Shown: positions 8,591 through 17,676 of the stretch, piece after piece
How positions within the stretch are numbered: position 1 is the stretch's first letter
How the letters are laid out: every line of letters starts with the position of its first letter
Source: Methyloversatilis universalis FAM5
GTDB taxonomy: Bacteria; Pseudomonadota; Gammaproteobacteria; Burkholderiales; Rhodocyclaceae
Reading direction: 5' to 3'
Assembly (NCBI RefSeq): GCF_000214035.2
Contig: NZ_AFHG01000059.1
Location: forward strand, 310,001 to 374,000
Length of the DNA: 64,000 nucleotides
The notes under the pieces: model-generated
Database searches by the model: none
What the model was told of the DNA's origin: nothing
Seen by the model: the letters and a program-made list of their open reading frames with translations, nothing else
Program-made: the position numbers and the translations under genes

Positions 8591-10030
8591 ATGCTGATCC
8601 TCGACCACGACCGCGCGGGCGGCTACTGGGGTGCGGTGTACACCTTCACCGCGATCAAGGGTCTGCAGGTGGTGATCGACGGCCCGGTCGGCTGCGAGAA
8701 CCTGCCGGTCACGTCGGTGCTGCACTACACCGACGGCCTGCCGCCGCACGAACTGCCTATCGTCGTGACCGGCCTGGCCGAGGAACAGCTCGGCCGCGAA
8801 GGCACCGAAGGCAGCATGCGCCGCGCGCACCAGGTGCTGGACCCGGACCAGCCGGCGGTGGTGGTGACCGGATCGATCGCCGAAATGATAGGCGGTGGCG
8901 TGACGCCGGAAGGCACCAACATCCAGCGCTTCCTGCCGCGCACGATAGACGAGGACCAGTGGCAGTGCGCCAACCGCGCCATCAACTGGCTGTGGACGCA
9001 GTACGGTGCCAAGCGCATCCCGGAACGCAAGCCGCGCGCCGACGGCGTGAAGCCGCGGGTGAACATCATCGGGCCGATCTACGGCTGCTTCAACACGCCG
9101 AGCGATCTGGCGGAAATCCGGCGCCTGGTCGAAGGCATCGGCTGCGAGGTGAATCTCAGCTTCCCGCTCGGCAGCCATCTGGCCGACGTGCCGAAACTGG
9201 TCGATGCCGACGTCAATGTCTGCATGTACCGCGAGTACGGCCGGCTGCTGTGCGAAACGCTGGAGCGGCCCTATCTGCAGGCGCCGATCGGCCTGCACTC
9301 GACCACCCGCTTCCTGCGCGCGCTGGGCGAGCTGACCGGTCTCGATCCGGAGCCTTTCATCGAGCGCGAGAAGCACACGACGATCAAGCCGCTGTGGGAT
9401 CTGTGGCGTTCGGTGACCCAGGATTTCTTCGGCACCGCCAGCTTCGCCGTGGTCGCCAACGACACCTACGCTCGCGGCATCCGCCACTTCCTCGAACAGG
9501 ACATGGGCCTGCCCTGCGCCTTCGCGGTGTCGCGCCGGGCCGGCGCCAAGACCGACAACGACGCGGTGCGCGCGCTGGTGCGCGACAAGGCGCCGCTGGT
9601 CATGTTCGGCAGCTACAACGAGCGCATGTACATGGCCGAGTGCGGTGCACGCGGCAGCTACATCCCCGCCTCATTTCCCGGCGCCATCATCCGCCGCCAC
9701 ACCGGCACGCCCTTCATGGGCTACGCCGGCGCCACCTATCTGGTGCAGGAGGTGTGCAACGCGCTGTTCGATGCGCTGTTCCACATCCTGCCGCTGGGCA
9801 GCGACATGGACCGGGTCGACGCCACCCCGTCGCGGCTGGCGCGCGCCGACGCGCGCCCCTGGGACGACGACGCCCAGCGCCTGCTCGATCAGTACCTCGA
9901 CCGGCAGCCCTTTCTGGTGCGCATCTCGGCCGCCAAGCGGCTGCGCGACAAGGCGGAGGAAGCGGCGCGCAGCGCCGACGAACAACGCATCACCGCAGCG
10001 CGCGTGCAGCGTGCGCTGGAAACGACATGA
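8591..10030 (+). CDS. bchZ: Chlorophyllide a reductase subunit Z
   Basis: BchZ is the second catalytic subunit of chlorophyllide a reductase. The 479-residue protein starts [17 protein letters not shown] and contains [19 protein letters not shown], with a cluster-ligand cysteine, followed by [15 protein letters not shown]. The ATG at 8591 has AGGTGA 7 bases upstream. In-frame sequence upstream of it overlaps the end of bchY in a different frame and is not conserved-looking. It ends 138 bases before pufB. Confidence 0.95.
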   Translation: MLILDHDRAGGYWGAVYTFTAIKGLQVVIDGPVGCENLPVTSVLHYTDGLPPHELPIVVTGLAEEQLGREGTEGSMRRAHQVLDPDQPAVVVTGSIAEMIGGGVTPEGTNIQRFLPRTIDEDQWQCANRAINWLWTQYGAKRIPERKPRADGVKPRVNIIGPIYGCFNTPSDLAEIRRLVEGIGCEVNLSFPLGSHLADVPKLVDADVNVCMYREYGRLLCETLERPYLQAPIGLHSTTRFLRALGELTGLDPEPFIEREKHTTIKPLWDLWRSVTQDFFGTASFAVVANDTYARGIRHFLEQDMGLPCAFAVSRRAGAKTDNDAVRALVRDKAPLVMFGSYNERMYMAECGARGSYIPASFPGAIIRRHTGTPFMGYAGATYLVQEVCNALFDALFHILPLGSDMDRVDATPSRLARADARPWDDDAQRLLDQYLDRQPFLVRISAAKRLRDKAEEAARSADEQRITAARVQRALETT

Positions 10031-10055
10031 GGACCGGTCTGGCCACCGTCCGGAG

Positions 10056-10105
10056 CGGGCGCAGCACGCGCCCGTCCACCCTCTTGCGGGGCGCAGTCGG
10101 CCCCG
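10056..10105 (+). other. Two tandem RNA hairpins between bchZ and pufB
   Basis: First stem: CGGGCGC (10056-10062), loop AGCAC, GCGCCCG (10068-10074). Second stem: CGGGGC (10087-10092), 7-base loop, GCCCCG (10100-10105). Neither is followed by a T run, so they look like mRNA-processing or stability structures rather than strong terminators. In Rhodobacter this interval holds pufQ; no pufQ-like reading frame is seen here. Confidence 0.5.
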
Positions 10106-10168
10106 GAAGTCCCCGCCGCGCGGGCGTTGCGCGGCAATGGCCGAAAGGCCCGTCAGGAGGTAATCGGT

Positions 10169-10402
10169 ATGGCTGATGGCACTAGAAGCGGATCCCTGTC
10201 AGGACTGACAGATTCCGAGGCGCGGGAATTCCACGCCATTTTCATGACCAGTTTCATCGTCTTTCTGGTCGTCGCGATCATCGCGCACATCCTCGTCTGG
10301 AACTGGCGCCCGTGGCTGCCGGGTTCCGAGGGATACGCGTCGCTGATCGAAGGCGTCAAGGCGGCGACCTACTCGGTCATTCCTTACATCTACCAGGCAT
10401 AG
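10169..10402 (+). CDS. pufB: Light-harvesting 1 (core antenna) beta polypeptide
   Basis: This 77-residue single-pass membrane protein is one half of the LH1 alpha/beta pair that surrounds the reaction centre. It shows the family signature: a polar N-terminus ([15 protein letters not shown]), one helix ([18 protein letters not shown]) with the bacteriochlorophyll-ligating His in IIAHILVW, and the aromatic end WRPWLPG. The C-terminus after LPG is longer than in many LH1 beta chains. AGGAGG lies 8 bases before the ATG at 10169. Confidence 0.96.
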   Translation: MADGTRSGSLSGLTDSEAREFHAIFMTSFIVFLVVAIIAHILVWNWRPWLPGSEGYASLIEGVKAATYSVIPYIYQA

Positions 10403-10412
10403 GAGCGCAGAT

Positions 10413-10613
10413 ATGTGGCGTATTTGGTTGCTTTTCGATCCGCGCAGATCGCTGGTCGCGCTGTTCACCTTCCTCATGGTGCTGGCGCTCCTGATCCATT
10501 TCATCCTGCTCAGCACCGATCGCTTCAACTGGATCGAAGGCCCGAGCAAGAAGCCCGCAGCCACGGCCCAGAGCGCAATGCCGGCTCCGGTCGCGATGCG
10601 GACCACGCAGTAA
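10413..10613 (+). CDS. pufA: Light-harvesting 1 (core antenna) alpha polypeptide
   Basis: The 66-residue product begins [18 protein letters not shown] and has one membrane helix with the bacteriochlorophyll ligand His in [16 protein letters not shown], the LH1 alpha signature. A short Ala/Pro-rich tail follows. AGGAGCG lies just before the ATG. It is 10 bases after pufB and is followed by a strong hairpin that separates pufBA from pufLMC. Confidence 0.96.
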   Translation: MWRIWLLFDPRRSLVALFTFLMVLALLIHFILLSTDRFNWIEGPSKKPAATAQSAMPAPVAMRTTQ

Positions 10614-10632
10614 ATGCACTGACGGCAGGAGT

Positions 10633-10659
10633 GCGGGGACCGGGCCTGCCCGGCCCCGC
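10633..10659 (+). other. Strong intercistronic hairpin between pufA and pufL
   Basis: GCGGGG-A-CCGGGC, loop CT, GCCCGG-CCCCGC: a 12-pair GC stem with one bulged A. In Rhodobacter an equivalent pufA-pufL hairpin protects the pufBA segment from 3' decay, giving an excess of LH1 over reaction-centre transcripts. The same role is inferred here. Confidence 0.7.
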
Positions 10660-10719
10660 ATGAGGGCTGCAGCGCGTTTCTACCGCGGAGGCATTGCGCT
10701 TCCGGATAAGGGGGTTGGC

Positions 10720-11544
10720 ATGTCCATGCTCAGTTTCGAAAAAAAATACCGCATCCGTGGCGGGACGCTGCTCGGCGGAGACCTGTTCGACTTCTGGGTC
10801 GGCCCCTTCTACGTCGGTTTCTTCGGTGTGACCAGCCTGTTCTTCGCGCTGCTGGGCACACTGCTCATCATCTGGGGCGCCTCGCAGGGCAGCACCTGGA
10901 ATCTCTGGCAGATCAGCATCGCGCCGCCCGACCTGAAGTACGGCCTCGGCATGGCACCGCTGATGGAAGGCGGGCTGTGGCAACTGATCACGGTGTGCGC
11001 CATCGGCGCCTTCGTGTCCTGGGCGCTGCGCGAGGTCGAGATCTGCCGCAAGCTCGGCATGGGCTATCACGTGCCGGTGGCCTTCTCGTTCGCCATCTTC
11101 GCCTACGTGACCCTGGTGGTGTTCCGGCCGCTGCTGCTCGGCGCCTGGGGCCACGGCTTTCCGTACGGCATCATGAGCCACCTCGACTGGGTGTCGAACA
11201 CCGGCTACCAGTATCTGCACTTCCACTACAACCCGGCGCACATGCTGGCGGTGAGCTGCTTCTTCGCCACCACGCTGGCGCTGTCGCTGCACGGTGCGCT
11301 CATCCTGTCGGCGACCAATCCGCCGGGCGATGGCGTGGTCAAGACACCGGACCACGAGAACACCTTCTTCCGCGACGCCATCGGCTATTCGATCGGCACG
11401 CTGGGCGTGCACCGGCTGGGCCTGTTCCTGGCGCTGTCCGCCGGCTTCTGGAGCGCGGTGTGCATCGTCATCAGCGGTCCGTTCTGGACGCGCGGGTGGC
11501 CTGAATGGTGGAGCTGGTGGCTCAACCTTCCCGTGTGGCGATAA
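10720..11544 (+). CDS. pufL: Photosynthetic reaction centre L subunit
   Basis: This five-helix integral membrane protein binds the special pair, accessory pigments, QA/QB and iron together with PufM. The 274-residue protein starts [21 protein letters not shown]. Expected ligand histidines are visible in order: SHLDW (accessory pigment), NPAHML (special pair), LSLHG and GVHRLG (non-haem iron). The start at 10720 is chosen over in-frame codons upstream because [10 protein letters not shown] is the usual N-terminus; an ATG at 10726 is also possible. Confidence 0.96.
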   Translation: MSMLSFEKKYRIRGGTLLGGDLFDFWVGPFYVGFFGVTSLFFALLGTLLIIWGASQGSTWNLWQISIAPPDLKYGLGMAPLMEGGLWQLITVCAIGAFVSWALREVEICRKLGMGYHVPVAFSFAIFAYVTLVVFRPLLLGAWGHGFPYGIMSHLDWVSNTGYQYLHFHYNPAHMLAVSCFFATTLALSLHGALILSATNPPGDGVVKTPDHENTFFRDAIGYSIGTLGVHRLGLFLALSAGFWSAVCIVISGPFWTRGWPEWWSWWLNLPVWR

Positions 11545-11567
11545 CAGACGAAAGCGAGGGTGCCATC

Positions 11568-12545
11568 ATGGCCGAGTACCAGAATCTATTCACGCAGGTG
11601 CAGGTGCATGCACCGTCCTTTCCCGGGGTGTCGGTCGGTCGTGACGACCGCGAGCGCACCGGCACGCCGATCCACGTGCATCTGTTCGGTCGCCTTGGCG
11701 ACGCGCAGGTCGGGCCCATCTACCTCGGCTGGTTCGGGCTGGCGTCGCTGATCTGCGGCTTCATCGCCTTCGAGATCATCGGCCTGAACATGATGGCCTC
11801 GGTGAACTGGGATCCGATCGAGTTCGTGCGCCAGCTGTTCTGGCTCGCGCTGGAGCCACCGGCGCCGCATTACGGACTGTCGATACCCCCGCTGAACGAA
11901 GGCGGATGGTGGCTGATGGCGGGCTTCTTCCTCACCACCTCCATCCTGCTCTGGTGGGTGCGCATGTACCGCAGGGCACGCGCGCTCGGCATGGGTACCC
12001 ACGTGGCCTGGGCCTTCGCGGCCGCGATCTGGCTCTACCTGGTGCTCGGCTTCATCCGCCCGGTGCTGATGGGGTCGTGGTCGGAAGCGGTGCCCTTCGG
12101 CATCTTCCCGCACCTGGACTGGACCGCCGCGTTCTCGATCCGCTACGGCAACCTGTTCTACAACCCCTTCCACATGCTGTCGATCGCCTTCCTCTACGGC
12201 TCGACCCTGCTGTTCGCGATGCACGGCGCCACCATCCTTGCGGTCAGCCGCTTCGGTGGCGAGCGCGAGATCGAACAGATCGTCGATCGCGGGACCGCGT
12301 CCGAGCGCGCCGCGCTGTTCTGGCGCTGGACCATGGGTTTCAACGCGTCGATGGAATCCATCCACCGCTGGGCCTGGTGGTTCGCGGTGCTGTGCCCGCT
12401 GACCGGCGGCATCGGCATCCTGCTGACCGGCACGGTGGTCGACAACTGGTATCTGTGGGCCGTCAAGCATCACGTTGCACCGATGTATCCGGCGGTGTTC
12501 GGCACCGTCGTCGATCCCGCCACCGTGCAAGGAGTGCAACCATGA
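11568..12545 (+). CDS. pufM: Photosynthetic reaction centre M subunit
   Basis: PufM is the partner of PufL. The 325-residue protein starts [16 protein letters not shown] and carries [19 protein letters not shown] (special-pair His and the electron-transfer Tyr), FAMHG and ESIHRWAWW (iron ligands), with REIEQI providing the iron-ligand Glu. GCGAGGG lies upstream of the ATG. It overlaps the pufC start by 4 bases (ATGA). Confidence 0.96.
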   Translation: MAEYQNLFTQVQVHAPSFPGVSVGRDDRERTGTPIHVHLFGRLGDAQVGPIYLGWFGLASLICGFIAFEIIGLNMMASVNWDPIEFVRQLFWLALEPPAPHYGLSIPPLNEGGWWLMAGFFLTTSILLWWVRMYRRARALGMGTHVAWAFAAAIWLYLVLGFIRPVLMGSWSEAVPFGIFPHLDWTAAFSIRYGNLFYNPFHMLSIAFLYGSTLLFAMHGATILAVSRFGGEREIEQIVDRGTASERAALFWRWTMGFNASMESIHRWAWWFAVLCPLTGGIGILLTGTVVDNWYLWAVKHHVAPMYPAVFGTVVDPATVQGVQP

Positions 12546-13630
12546 ACAGGCTGAAGGCAATACTGCGCGTCGTCGCGATGCTGGGGGCGGGGCTGCTGTT
12601 CGCCGCCTGCGAGAAGCCGCCGATCGACACGGTGCAGCGCGGCATGCGCGGCACCGGCATGGTCCAGGTGTACAACCCGCGCATCGTCGAGGGCGAGCAG
12701 CCGAAGAACGTGGTGCCGGTCGCGATACCGGCAGCGCCGCGCGAAGGGCAGAAGGCGTCCGAGGTGTTCCAGAACGTGAAGGTGCTGGGCGACGTCAGCG
12801 TGGCCGAATTCACCCGGCTGATGGTGGCGATGAGCGCCTGGGTCGCGCCGGAAAAGGGCTGCGCCTACTGCCACAAGCTGGAGAACATGGCCGACGACTC
12901 GATGTACACCAAGGTGGTGGCGCGGCGGATGATCCAGATGACGCAGCACATCAATGCCGACTGGAAGGCGCACGTCGCCGAGACCGGCGTCACCTGCTAC
13001 ACCTGTCACCGCGGTCAGCCGGTACCGGCCGAGGTATGGTTCCAGCCGGCGCCGCAGAAACACGCGACCCGCATGGCCGGATCGAAGATGCAGCAGAACA
13101 CGCCGGATGCCGCGGTTGCCTATGCCTCGCTGCCCTACGATGCCTTCAGCCGCTATCTGCAGAAGGGCCAGCAGATCCGCGTCAATGCGGTGAGCGCGCT
13201 GCCGACCGCGCCGCACGGCTCGCTGGCGGACACCGAGGGCACCTACGGTCTGATGATGCACATGTCGGATGCGCTCGGCGTGAACTGCACCTACTGCCAC
13301 AACAGCCGCGCCTTCGCCCCCTGGAGCGAAAGCACGCCGCAGCGGCAGACCGCCTGGCACGGCATACGGATGGCGCGCGACCTGAACAACGACTACATGA
13401 CGCCGCTGACCGGAACCTTCCCGGCGCACCGGCGCGGCCCCACAGGCGATGTCGCCAAGCTGAACTGCGCGACCTGCCACCAGGGCGCCTACAAGCCGCT
13501 CTACGGCAGCTCGATGCTGAAGGACTATCTGGCGCTCAGCGCGCCCGGCGCACAGGCCGCGCTGCCGCCTGTCGCGGCGGCCGAGGCACCGGCACCGGCC
13601 GCAGAGCCGGCGGCGGCAGCCAAGCCCTGA
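12542..13630 (+). CDS. pufC: Reaction-centre tetrahaem cytochrome c subunit
   Basis: This periplasmic lipoprotein re-reduces the photo-oxidised special pair. The 362-residue protein has a lipobox (GLLFAAC, Cys at about residue 22), so a lipid-anchored N-terminus is expected. Four c-type haem motifs follow in order: CAYCH, CYTCH, CTYCH and CATCH, with Met residues in [15 protein letters not shown] and LMMHMSD as candidate axial ligands. The C-terminal 35 residues form a low-complexity Ala/Pro/Glu tail. It is translationally coupled to pufM. Confidence 0.96.
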   Translation: MNRLKAILRVVAMLGAGLLFAACEKPPIDTVQRGMRGTGMVQVYNPRIVEGEQPKNVVPVAIPAAPREGQKASEVFQNVKVLGDVSVAEFTRLMVAMSAWVAPEKGCAYCHKLENMADDSMYTKVVARRMIQMTQHINADWKAHVAETGVTCYTCHRGQPVPAEVWFQPAPQKHATRMAGSKMQQNTPDAAVAYASLPYDAFSRYLQKGQQIRVNAVSALPTAPHGSLADTEGTYGLMMHMSDALGVNCTYCHNSRAFAPWSESTPQRQTAWHGIRMARDLNNDYMTPLTGTFPAHRRGPTGDVAKLNCATCHQGAYKPLYGSSMLKDYLALSAPGAQAALPPVAAAEAPAPAAEPAAAAKP

Positions 13631-13635
13631 TCCGC

Positions 13636-13661
13636 GGTCGGCGCGCTGCGGTGCGCCGACC
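13636..13661 (+). terminator. Hairpin after pufC (possible puf terminator)
   Basis: GGTCGGCGC (13636-13644), 8-base loop, GCGCCGACC (13653-13661). A perfect 9-pair stem 5 bases after the pufC stop, without a T run. It may end or stabilise the puf message; some read-through into the CBS gene is likely. Confidence 0.5.
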
Positions 13662-13829
13662 TGACCCCGTTCGGCCGCTCCTGCAGTTCTCCTCCGCGCT
13701 GGGCCAGACAGCGCCTCTGCGGGAGCGGATCCGGACACCACGCAGGCAGGGCGCGCCACCCGGTGCGCCCGCATCGCGCAGCGCCCGGGTCGGCTGGCCC
13801 CTCCCGCACTCCGCGCAGAGGAGACAGTC

Positions 13830-14279
13830 ATGCAGGTCAGCGAAGTCATGTCGTCCGGCGTGCTCAGCGCAGCCCCCGGCGACAGTGTCAGATCGGTCGT
13901 CATCCACATGCTCAGCCGTCACTGTGGCGCCATTCCGGTCATCGAGCCGGACCGCACCCTGGTCGGCATCGTGTCGGTGCGCGACATCATGCTGCCGATG
14001 TATCCCAAGCTCGGCGACTACATCCACGACAACGTCGGTACGCGCGATTTTCTCGCGATGGAGCAGGGCTACGACGCCGTGCTGGCGATGCGCGTCGACG
14101 CGGTGATGACGCGCAATCCGCTGGCGCTGGCGCCGGAGACACCGGTACTCGAAGCCGCGTCCTGGATGGGCGTGAAGAACTTCCGCCGCATGCCGGTCAC
14201 CCGTGACGGCAAGCTGGTGGGCATGGTGAGCATCGGCGACATCAACCGCGGGCTGTTCTTCGCGCGCGTCGGCAGCTGA
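13830..14279 (+). CDS. CBS-domain pair protein
   Basis: The 149-residue soluble protein consists almost entirely of two CBS repeats (about residues 5-65, VMSSGVLSAAPGDSVRSVV; and 85-146, VMTRNPLALAPETPVLEAA), with SVRDIM and SIGDIN at the ends of the repeats. Tandem CBS modules bind adenine nucleotides and usually act as energy sensors. There is no attached effector domain. AGAGGAG lies about 10 bases before the ATG. Its place 200 bases after pufC, same strand, suggests co-expression with the reaction centre, but its target is unknown. Confidence 0.8.
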   Translation: MQVSEVMSSGVLSAAPGDSVRSVVIHMLSRHCGAIPVIEPDRTLVGIVSVRDIMLPMYPKLGDYIHDNVGTRDFLAMEQGYDAVLAMRVDAVMTRNPLALAPETPVLEAASWMGVKNFRRMPVTRDGKLVGMVSIGDINRGLFFARVGS

Positions 14280-14385
14280 TACCGGCCGGTCCGGTGTGCC
14301 CTTGGATCTGCTGGCGCGGTGATGGCACGGCCAGGGCCGCGCCCATGAGAAGCACGCTCGCCCCGTCGACGGAGCCGGGCATTGC

Positions 14386-14597
14386 GGGGGCGCGCGTGCC
14401 CGCGATTACGGCCTGAACCGGCCGGCGCTCGCGGTCTGCAATGGCCGCATCGCGACCCGTGCTCGGTCCCACAAGGATTGCGCCCTGTTCGCCACCGGAG
14501 CCGGCTTTTGTGGGCGCGGGCCTGCTCGCGATGCAGCCTGTATCGAAGCCGAAGGCCCGGCAGGTCGCATCGCGACCAGAAGTCGCTCCTGCAAGGA
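14386..14597. repeat. Array of four REP-like elements in alternating orientation
   Basis: Related ~30-35 base units lie at 14386-14415 (inverted), 14443-14477 (direct), 14508-14541 (inverted) and 14563-14597 (direct). The direct pair share GGYCGCATCGCGACC...CTCGGTCC or CGCTCC...CAAGGA; the inverted unit at 14508 reads GTGGGCGCGGGCCTGCTCGCG. The layout is like bacterial interspersed mosaic elements. They fill most of the 341-base gap between the convergent ends of the CBS gene and puhE and may terminate or stabilise both messages. No gene was seen in this gap. Confidence 0.6.
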
Positions 14598-14620
14598 GTA
14601 CGTGCCTGACCGCGGTCGTA

Positions 14621-15415
14621 TCAGAGCGGTTTCACGCCCTCACGAGCACGCGATTTAAGACCCCAGTTCCAGATCGCGTTCAGCGGCAGCGGCAGCACCA
14701 TGAACAGGTGTTCGAGCACCGCCAGGCCGGCCATCGTGGCGAGCAGGGTGAGGGCGACCGCATCGGCGCTGCCCGGGGCTGCGGCGGCCGCGTGGCCGAC
14801 CAGTTCGCCGGTCAGCGCGCCGCCAGCGACGATGGACAGCGGCCACAGCGCGTTCATGCGGCGCCGGCGGAAGAAGCTCTTCAGATAGAGCAGGTGCGGC
14901 GGCAGGAATTCCTCGCTGAAGTTGCGCACGCCGAAGTGCAGGTTCAGCTTGGCCGACAGCCGCATGCCCCAGAGCAGCAGATAGCTGTGCAGCGCGGTGG
15001 CGTTGGCGGCGTCCAGCGTGAGCAGATGGATCAGCAGCGCGCCGCCGGCGATGGCCAGTTCGTGATGGATGATGGCTTCGGTCGCGTGCCGGAAATGCGC
15101 GAGGCCGTCGCAGCCGGCGGCGCAGGCGTGCTTGCGCGGGCCGGTCACCCAGCCCATCAGAAAGCTCATTTCCATCCAGCCCCACACCACCAGCGCGCTG
15201 GTGAATCCGCAGTAGCTGCCGAGCGCGCTGTCGAGCTGCGCGCTGTGATGCAGGCCGATCAGCGCCGCGATCGCCAGCCCGCTGGCCACCGTCATGCTGA
15301 CGCGGAAGGTGCGTCGCGGCAGGCCGTCCAGATAGAGGATGACACCGGTCGCCGCCCACCACAGCGCCAGCGCGTAGAGCAGGGGCAGCGCCCAGCCGGG
15401 CAGGGCGCCGTCCAT
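14621..15415 (-). CDS. puhE: PuhE, putative photosynthetic complex assembly protein (DUF3623)
   Basis: The 264-residue, strongly hydrophobic protein (about seven membrane helices) begins MDGALPGWALPLLYALALWW. It matches the PuhE/DUF3623 family found at the end of puh operons: WGWMEMSFLMGWVTGP, HFRHATEAIIHHELAI and GVRNFSEEFLPPHL are characteristic. In Rhodobacter PuhE affects RC-LH1 assembly and pigment levels. It starts 5 bases after the acsF stop and is the last gene of the superoperon. Confidence 0.9.
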   Translation of the reverse strand: MDGALPGWALPLLYALALWWAATGVILYLDGLPRRTFRVSMTVASGLAIAALIGLHHSAQLDSALGSYCGFTSALVVWGWMEMSFLMGWVTGPRKHACAAGCDGLAHFRHATEAIIHHELAIAGGALLIHLLTLDAANATALHSYLLLWGMRLSAKLNLHFGVRNFSEEFLPPHLLYLKSFFRRRRMNALWPLSIVAGGALTGELVGHAAAAAPGSADAVALTLLATMAGLAVLEHLFMVLPLPLNAIWNWGLKSRAREGVKPL

Positions 15416-15420
15416 CGCGC

Positions 15421-16497
15421 TCACCAGGCCGGCGACACGCGCACGTCGTCCGGCACCGTGTTCGGCTTGACCGGGTGCAGGTAGAGACGGGCGAAGGTGC
15501 CGAAGGCGGCCACTGCGCAGACGCCGCGCTTGAGCAGACCGGTGAGGCCGCCCTGCTGCTTGGCCCACTCGTTCGCCTGGGCCAGCGCGAACAGCCGTTC
15601 GAGGCCGGCGCGGAAGGCCGGGCTGTCGGTGTCCAGTGTCAGCGGGAACACCTGTTTCGAGATGTCCGAGGTGATGCGGAATACAGCGTAGTCGTAGCTG
15701 TCCGCCTCCAGTCCCATGGCCTGGTGCAGCTGCGGCCGCATGTGGTCGCGCACGTACATCGTGGCGTACACCGCGAGCAGGAAGAAGCGCACCCACAGCA
15801 GATTGGCGCCGCGCAGCAGGTGAGGCTGGGCGCGCAGGATGAGGGCAAACGATTCGCCGTGCCGGAATTCGTCGTTGCACCAGCGCTCGAACCAGCGAAA
15901 GATCGGATGGAAGCGCAGTTCCGGATGACGTTCGAGCTGCCGGTAGATGGTGATGTAGCGTGCATAGCCGATCTTCTCCGACAGATAGGTGGCGTAGAAG
16001 ATGTATTTCGGCTTGAAGAAGGTATAGCGCTTGGTGCGCTTCAGGCTGCCCAGATCGACGCCGAGGCCGTAGTCCTTCAGCGACATGTTCAGGAAGTTGG
16101 CATGGCGCGCCTCGTCGCGTGCCATGTAGGCCATCAGTGCCTTGATGTCCGGGTTGTCGACGTTCTTCTTGATTTCGTTGTACAGCACGCAGCCGGAGAA
16201 CTCGGAGGTGATCGAGCTGATCAGGAAGTCCATGAACTCCTGGTGCAGGGCCGGTGGCAGGTCGCGGATCTGTTCGCCGAAATCGGCGCTGCGCTGGAAG
16301 TGGTCGTGATTGTTGTCGCCTTCGTACTCCAGCATCATCGCGTCCCACTCGGCGCGCACCGGGCTCACGTCCAGCCGGTTCATCGCGTCGAAGTCGGTGG
16401 TGTAGAAGCGCGGGCTCAGCATGGTGCTGACGCGCGCCTTGTCGGTGGCCTCGACGGAAACGGCGGCCTGCGGCGCAGGCTGTGTGGCGGTGCTCAT
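15421..16497 (-). CDS. acsF: Aerobic Mg-protoporphyrin IX monomethyl ester oxidative cyclase
   Basis: AcsF is the oxygen-dependent di-iron enzyme that closes the isocyclic E ring of bacteriochlorophyll. The 358-residue protein has the two metal-binding patterns ARDEARH (about residue 127) and NDEFRHGE (about residue 208), plus [13 protein letters not shown] upstream. It lies between puhC (4-base ATGA overlap) and puhE. No anaerobic cyclase gene bchE is in the window, so pigment synthesis here appears to rely on oxygen. Confidence 0.95.
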   Translation of the reverse strand: MSTATQPAPQAAVSVEATDKARVSTMLSPRFYTTDFDAMNRLDVSPVRAEWDAMMLEYEGDNNHDHFQRSADFGEQIRDLPPALHQEFMDFLISSITSEFSGCVLYNEIKKNVDNPDIKALMAYMARDEARHANFLNMSLKDYGLGVDLGSLKRTKRYTFFKPKYIFYATYLSEKIGYARYITIYRQLERHPELRFHPIFRWFERWCNDEFRHGESFALILRAQPHLLRGANLLWVRFFLLAVYATMYVRDHMRPQLHQAMGLEADSYDYAVFRITSDISKQVFPLTLDTDSPAFRAGLERLFALAQANEWAKQQGGLTGLLKRGVCAVAAFGTFARLYLHPVKPNTVPDDVRVSPAW

Positions 16498-16964
16498 GGC
16501 TGTGCTCCCGATGCATGCAGGGTGGGGCGGCCGGCGTCGAGCAGCCGGCCGAAGGCGCCGGCGTTCACCGGGCCGAAGGATTCGAGGTCGACCCGGCGTG
16601 CGGTGCCCGGGTCGATCAGCGTGAGCCGGCCGTCGGCGCGGGCGACCAGCGAGAACGGCTGCTCCGGCCCGATCTGCTGGCGGCGGCGTTCGCGCACCAG
16701 ACCGCGCAGCGTGCCGCGCACGAAGCCCTGTTCGCCGACGAAGGCGTCGATCTGGGTGCCGGTCCGCGCGTCGATCACGGCGATGCTGCCGTCCGGCCTG
16801 TCCTCGAAGCGCAGCGCGCGCTCCGCGATCGCCGGCGCGTCCGGTGCGGCGATCGGTGTGCCGGACACACGGACCAGCGCCACCGCGGCCAGCACGCCTG
16901 CCAGCGTCAGGCCGATGGCCAACAGCGGCCAGCGCGGCAGTGCGGGGGCGGAATGCGCGCTCAT
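16494..16964 (-). CDS. puhC: PuhC, RC-LH1 assembly protein
   Basis: This 156-residue protein has one N-terminal membrane helix (about residues 12-34, [20 protein letters not shown]) and a periplasmic domain with [18 protein letters not shown] and [18 protein letters not shown], hallmarks of PuhC. PuhC helps organise the LH1 ring around the reaction centre. The start [13 protein letters not shown] is chosen because more upstream codons overlap puhB. It overlaps acsF by 4 bases. Confidence 0.9.
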   Translation of the reverse strand: MSAHSAPALPRWPLLAIGLTLAGVLAAVALVRVSGTPIAAPDAPAIAERALRFEDRPDGSIAVIDARTGTQIDAFVGEQGFVRGTLRGLVRERRRQQIGPEQPFSLVARADGRLTLIDPGTARRVDLESFGPVNAGAFGRLLDAGRPTLHASGAQP

Positions 16965-16974
16965 GCGGTCGGCC

Positions 16975-17676
16975 TCAGTGCGTTGCCAGCTGCGGCGCGC
17001 CGGCGGTGCGGCGGGCACGCGGTGCGGGCGCATCGGCGGCCTGCGCGCGTGCCGGCTGCAGCCCTGCGCGGTGCGCGGTCTGCCAGGCTTCGGTCAGCAG
17101 GCCGGCGACGCGGGCGGCGTCGGCGATGCAGCACAGCATGGGCTCCGGCCGCGCGGCCCGCCACGGTCGCGCGTGCGGCCACAGGTGCAGCAGCGCGATG
17201 CGGTCGGGCGCGGCCAGCAGCAGCGGAATGTTGCCGTGCCCGTCGCGCGTGAGCTTCAGCCCGGCCGATTCGATGCGGTTCAGCGGCAGGTTGAAGGTGA
17301 GGCTGAGCACGATGCCGACCCGCATCACGACGCGGCGGTCGGTGATCGTGTAGACCGTGGTGCGCGCGCTCAGCCAGGCGAGCAGCGTGATCATGCCGAG
17401 CGCGGCCAGCACCAGTGGCAGCAGCATCAGCACGGCACTGGCTGCGTCGCCGAAGCTGCCGCCGTCGGCGACGACGAAACCGGCGCGCAGCGCGAGGATG
17501 ACTGCGAAGTAGAGCGCCAGCGCGCGCAAGTGGAAGCGCTCGCGTGCCAGTTGCTTCCAGTCCGGGCCACCCTGCCAGAGCAGGGTTTCGTCGGCCGGCA
17601 GCCGTTCAGGCAGGCCAGGCGCAGCTTCGAACTCGTGTTCGTGGCCGTCGTGGCGGACTGCGCGCAGGCCGCTCAC
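16975..17676 (-). CDS. puhB: PuhB, reaction-centre assembly protein
   Basis: PuhB is a membrane-bound PH-like-domain protein that assists reaction-centre assembly. The 233-residue product has LPADETLLWQGGPDWKQLARERFHLR at the front, two or three hydrophobic helices (about residues 50-105), and a TVYTITDRRVVMRVGIVLSL stretch typical of bacterial PH domains. The C-terminus is Ala/Arg-rich. Its ATG overlaps the puhA stop by 4 bases. Confidence 0.92.
   Translation of the reverse strand: MSGLRAVRHDGHEHEFEAAPGLPERLPADETLLWQGGPDWKQLARERFHLRALALYFAVILALRAGFVVADGGSFGDAASAVLMLLPLVLAALGMITLLAWLSARTTVYTITDRRVVMRVGIVLSLTFNLPLNRIESAGLKLTRDGHGNIPLLLAAPDRIALLHLWPHARPWRAARPEPMLCCIADAARVAGLLTEAWQTAHRAGLQPARAQAADAPAPRARRTAGAPQLATH

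Noticed and set aside
14280-14640. Insertion sequence between the CBS gene and puhE
   Set aside because: There is no transposase frame and no terminal repeats with target duplication; alternating REP-like units explain the dyads.
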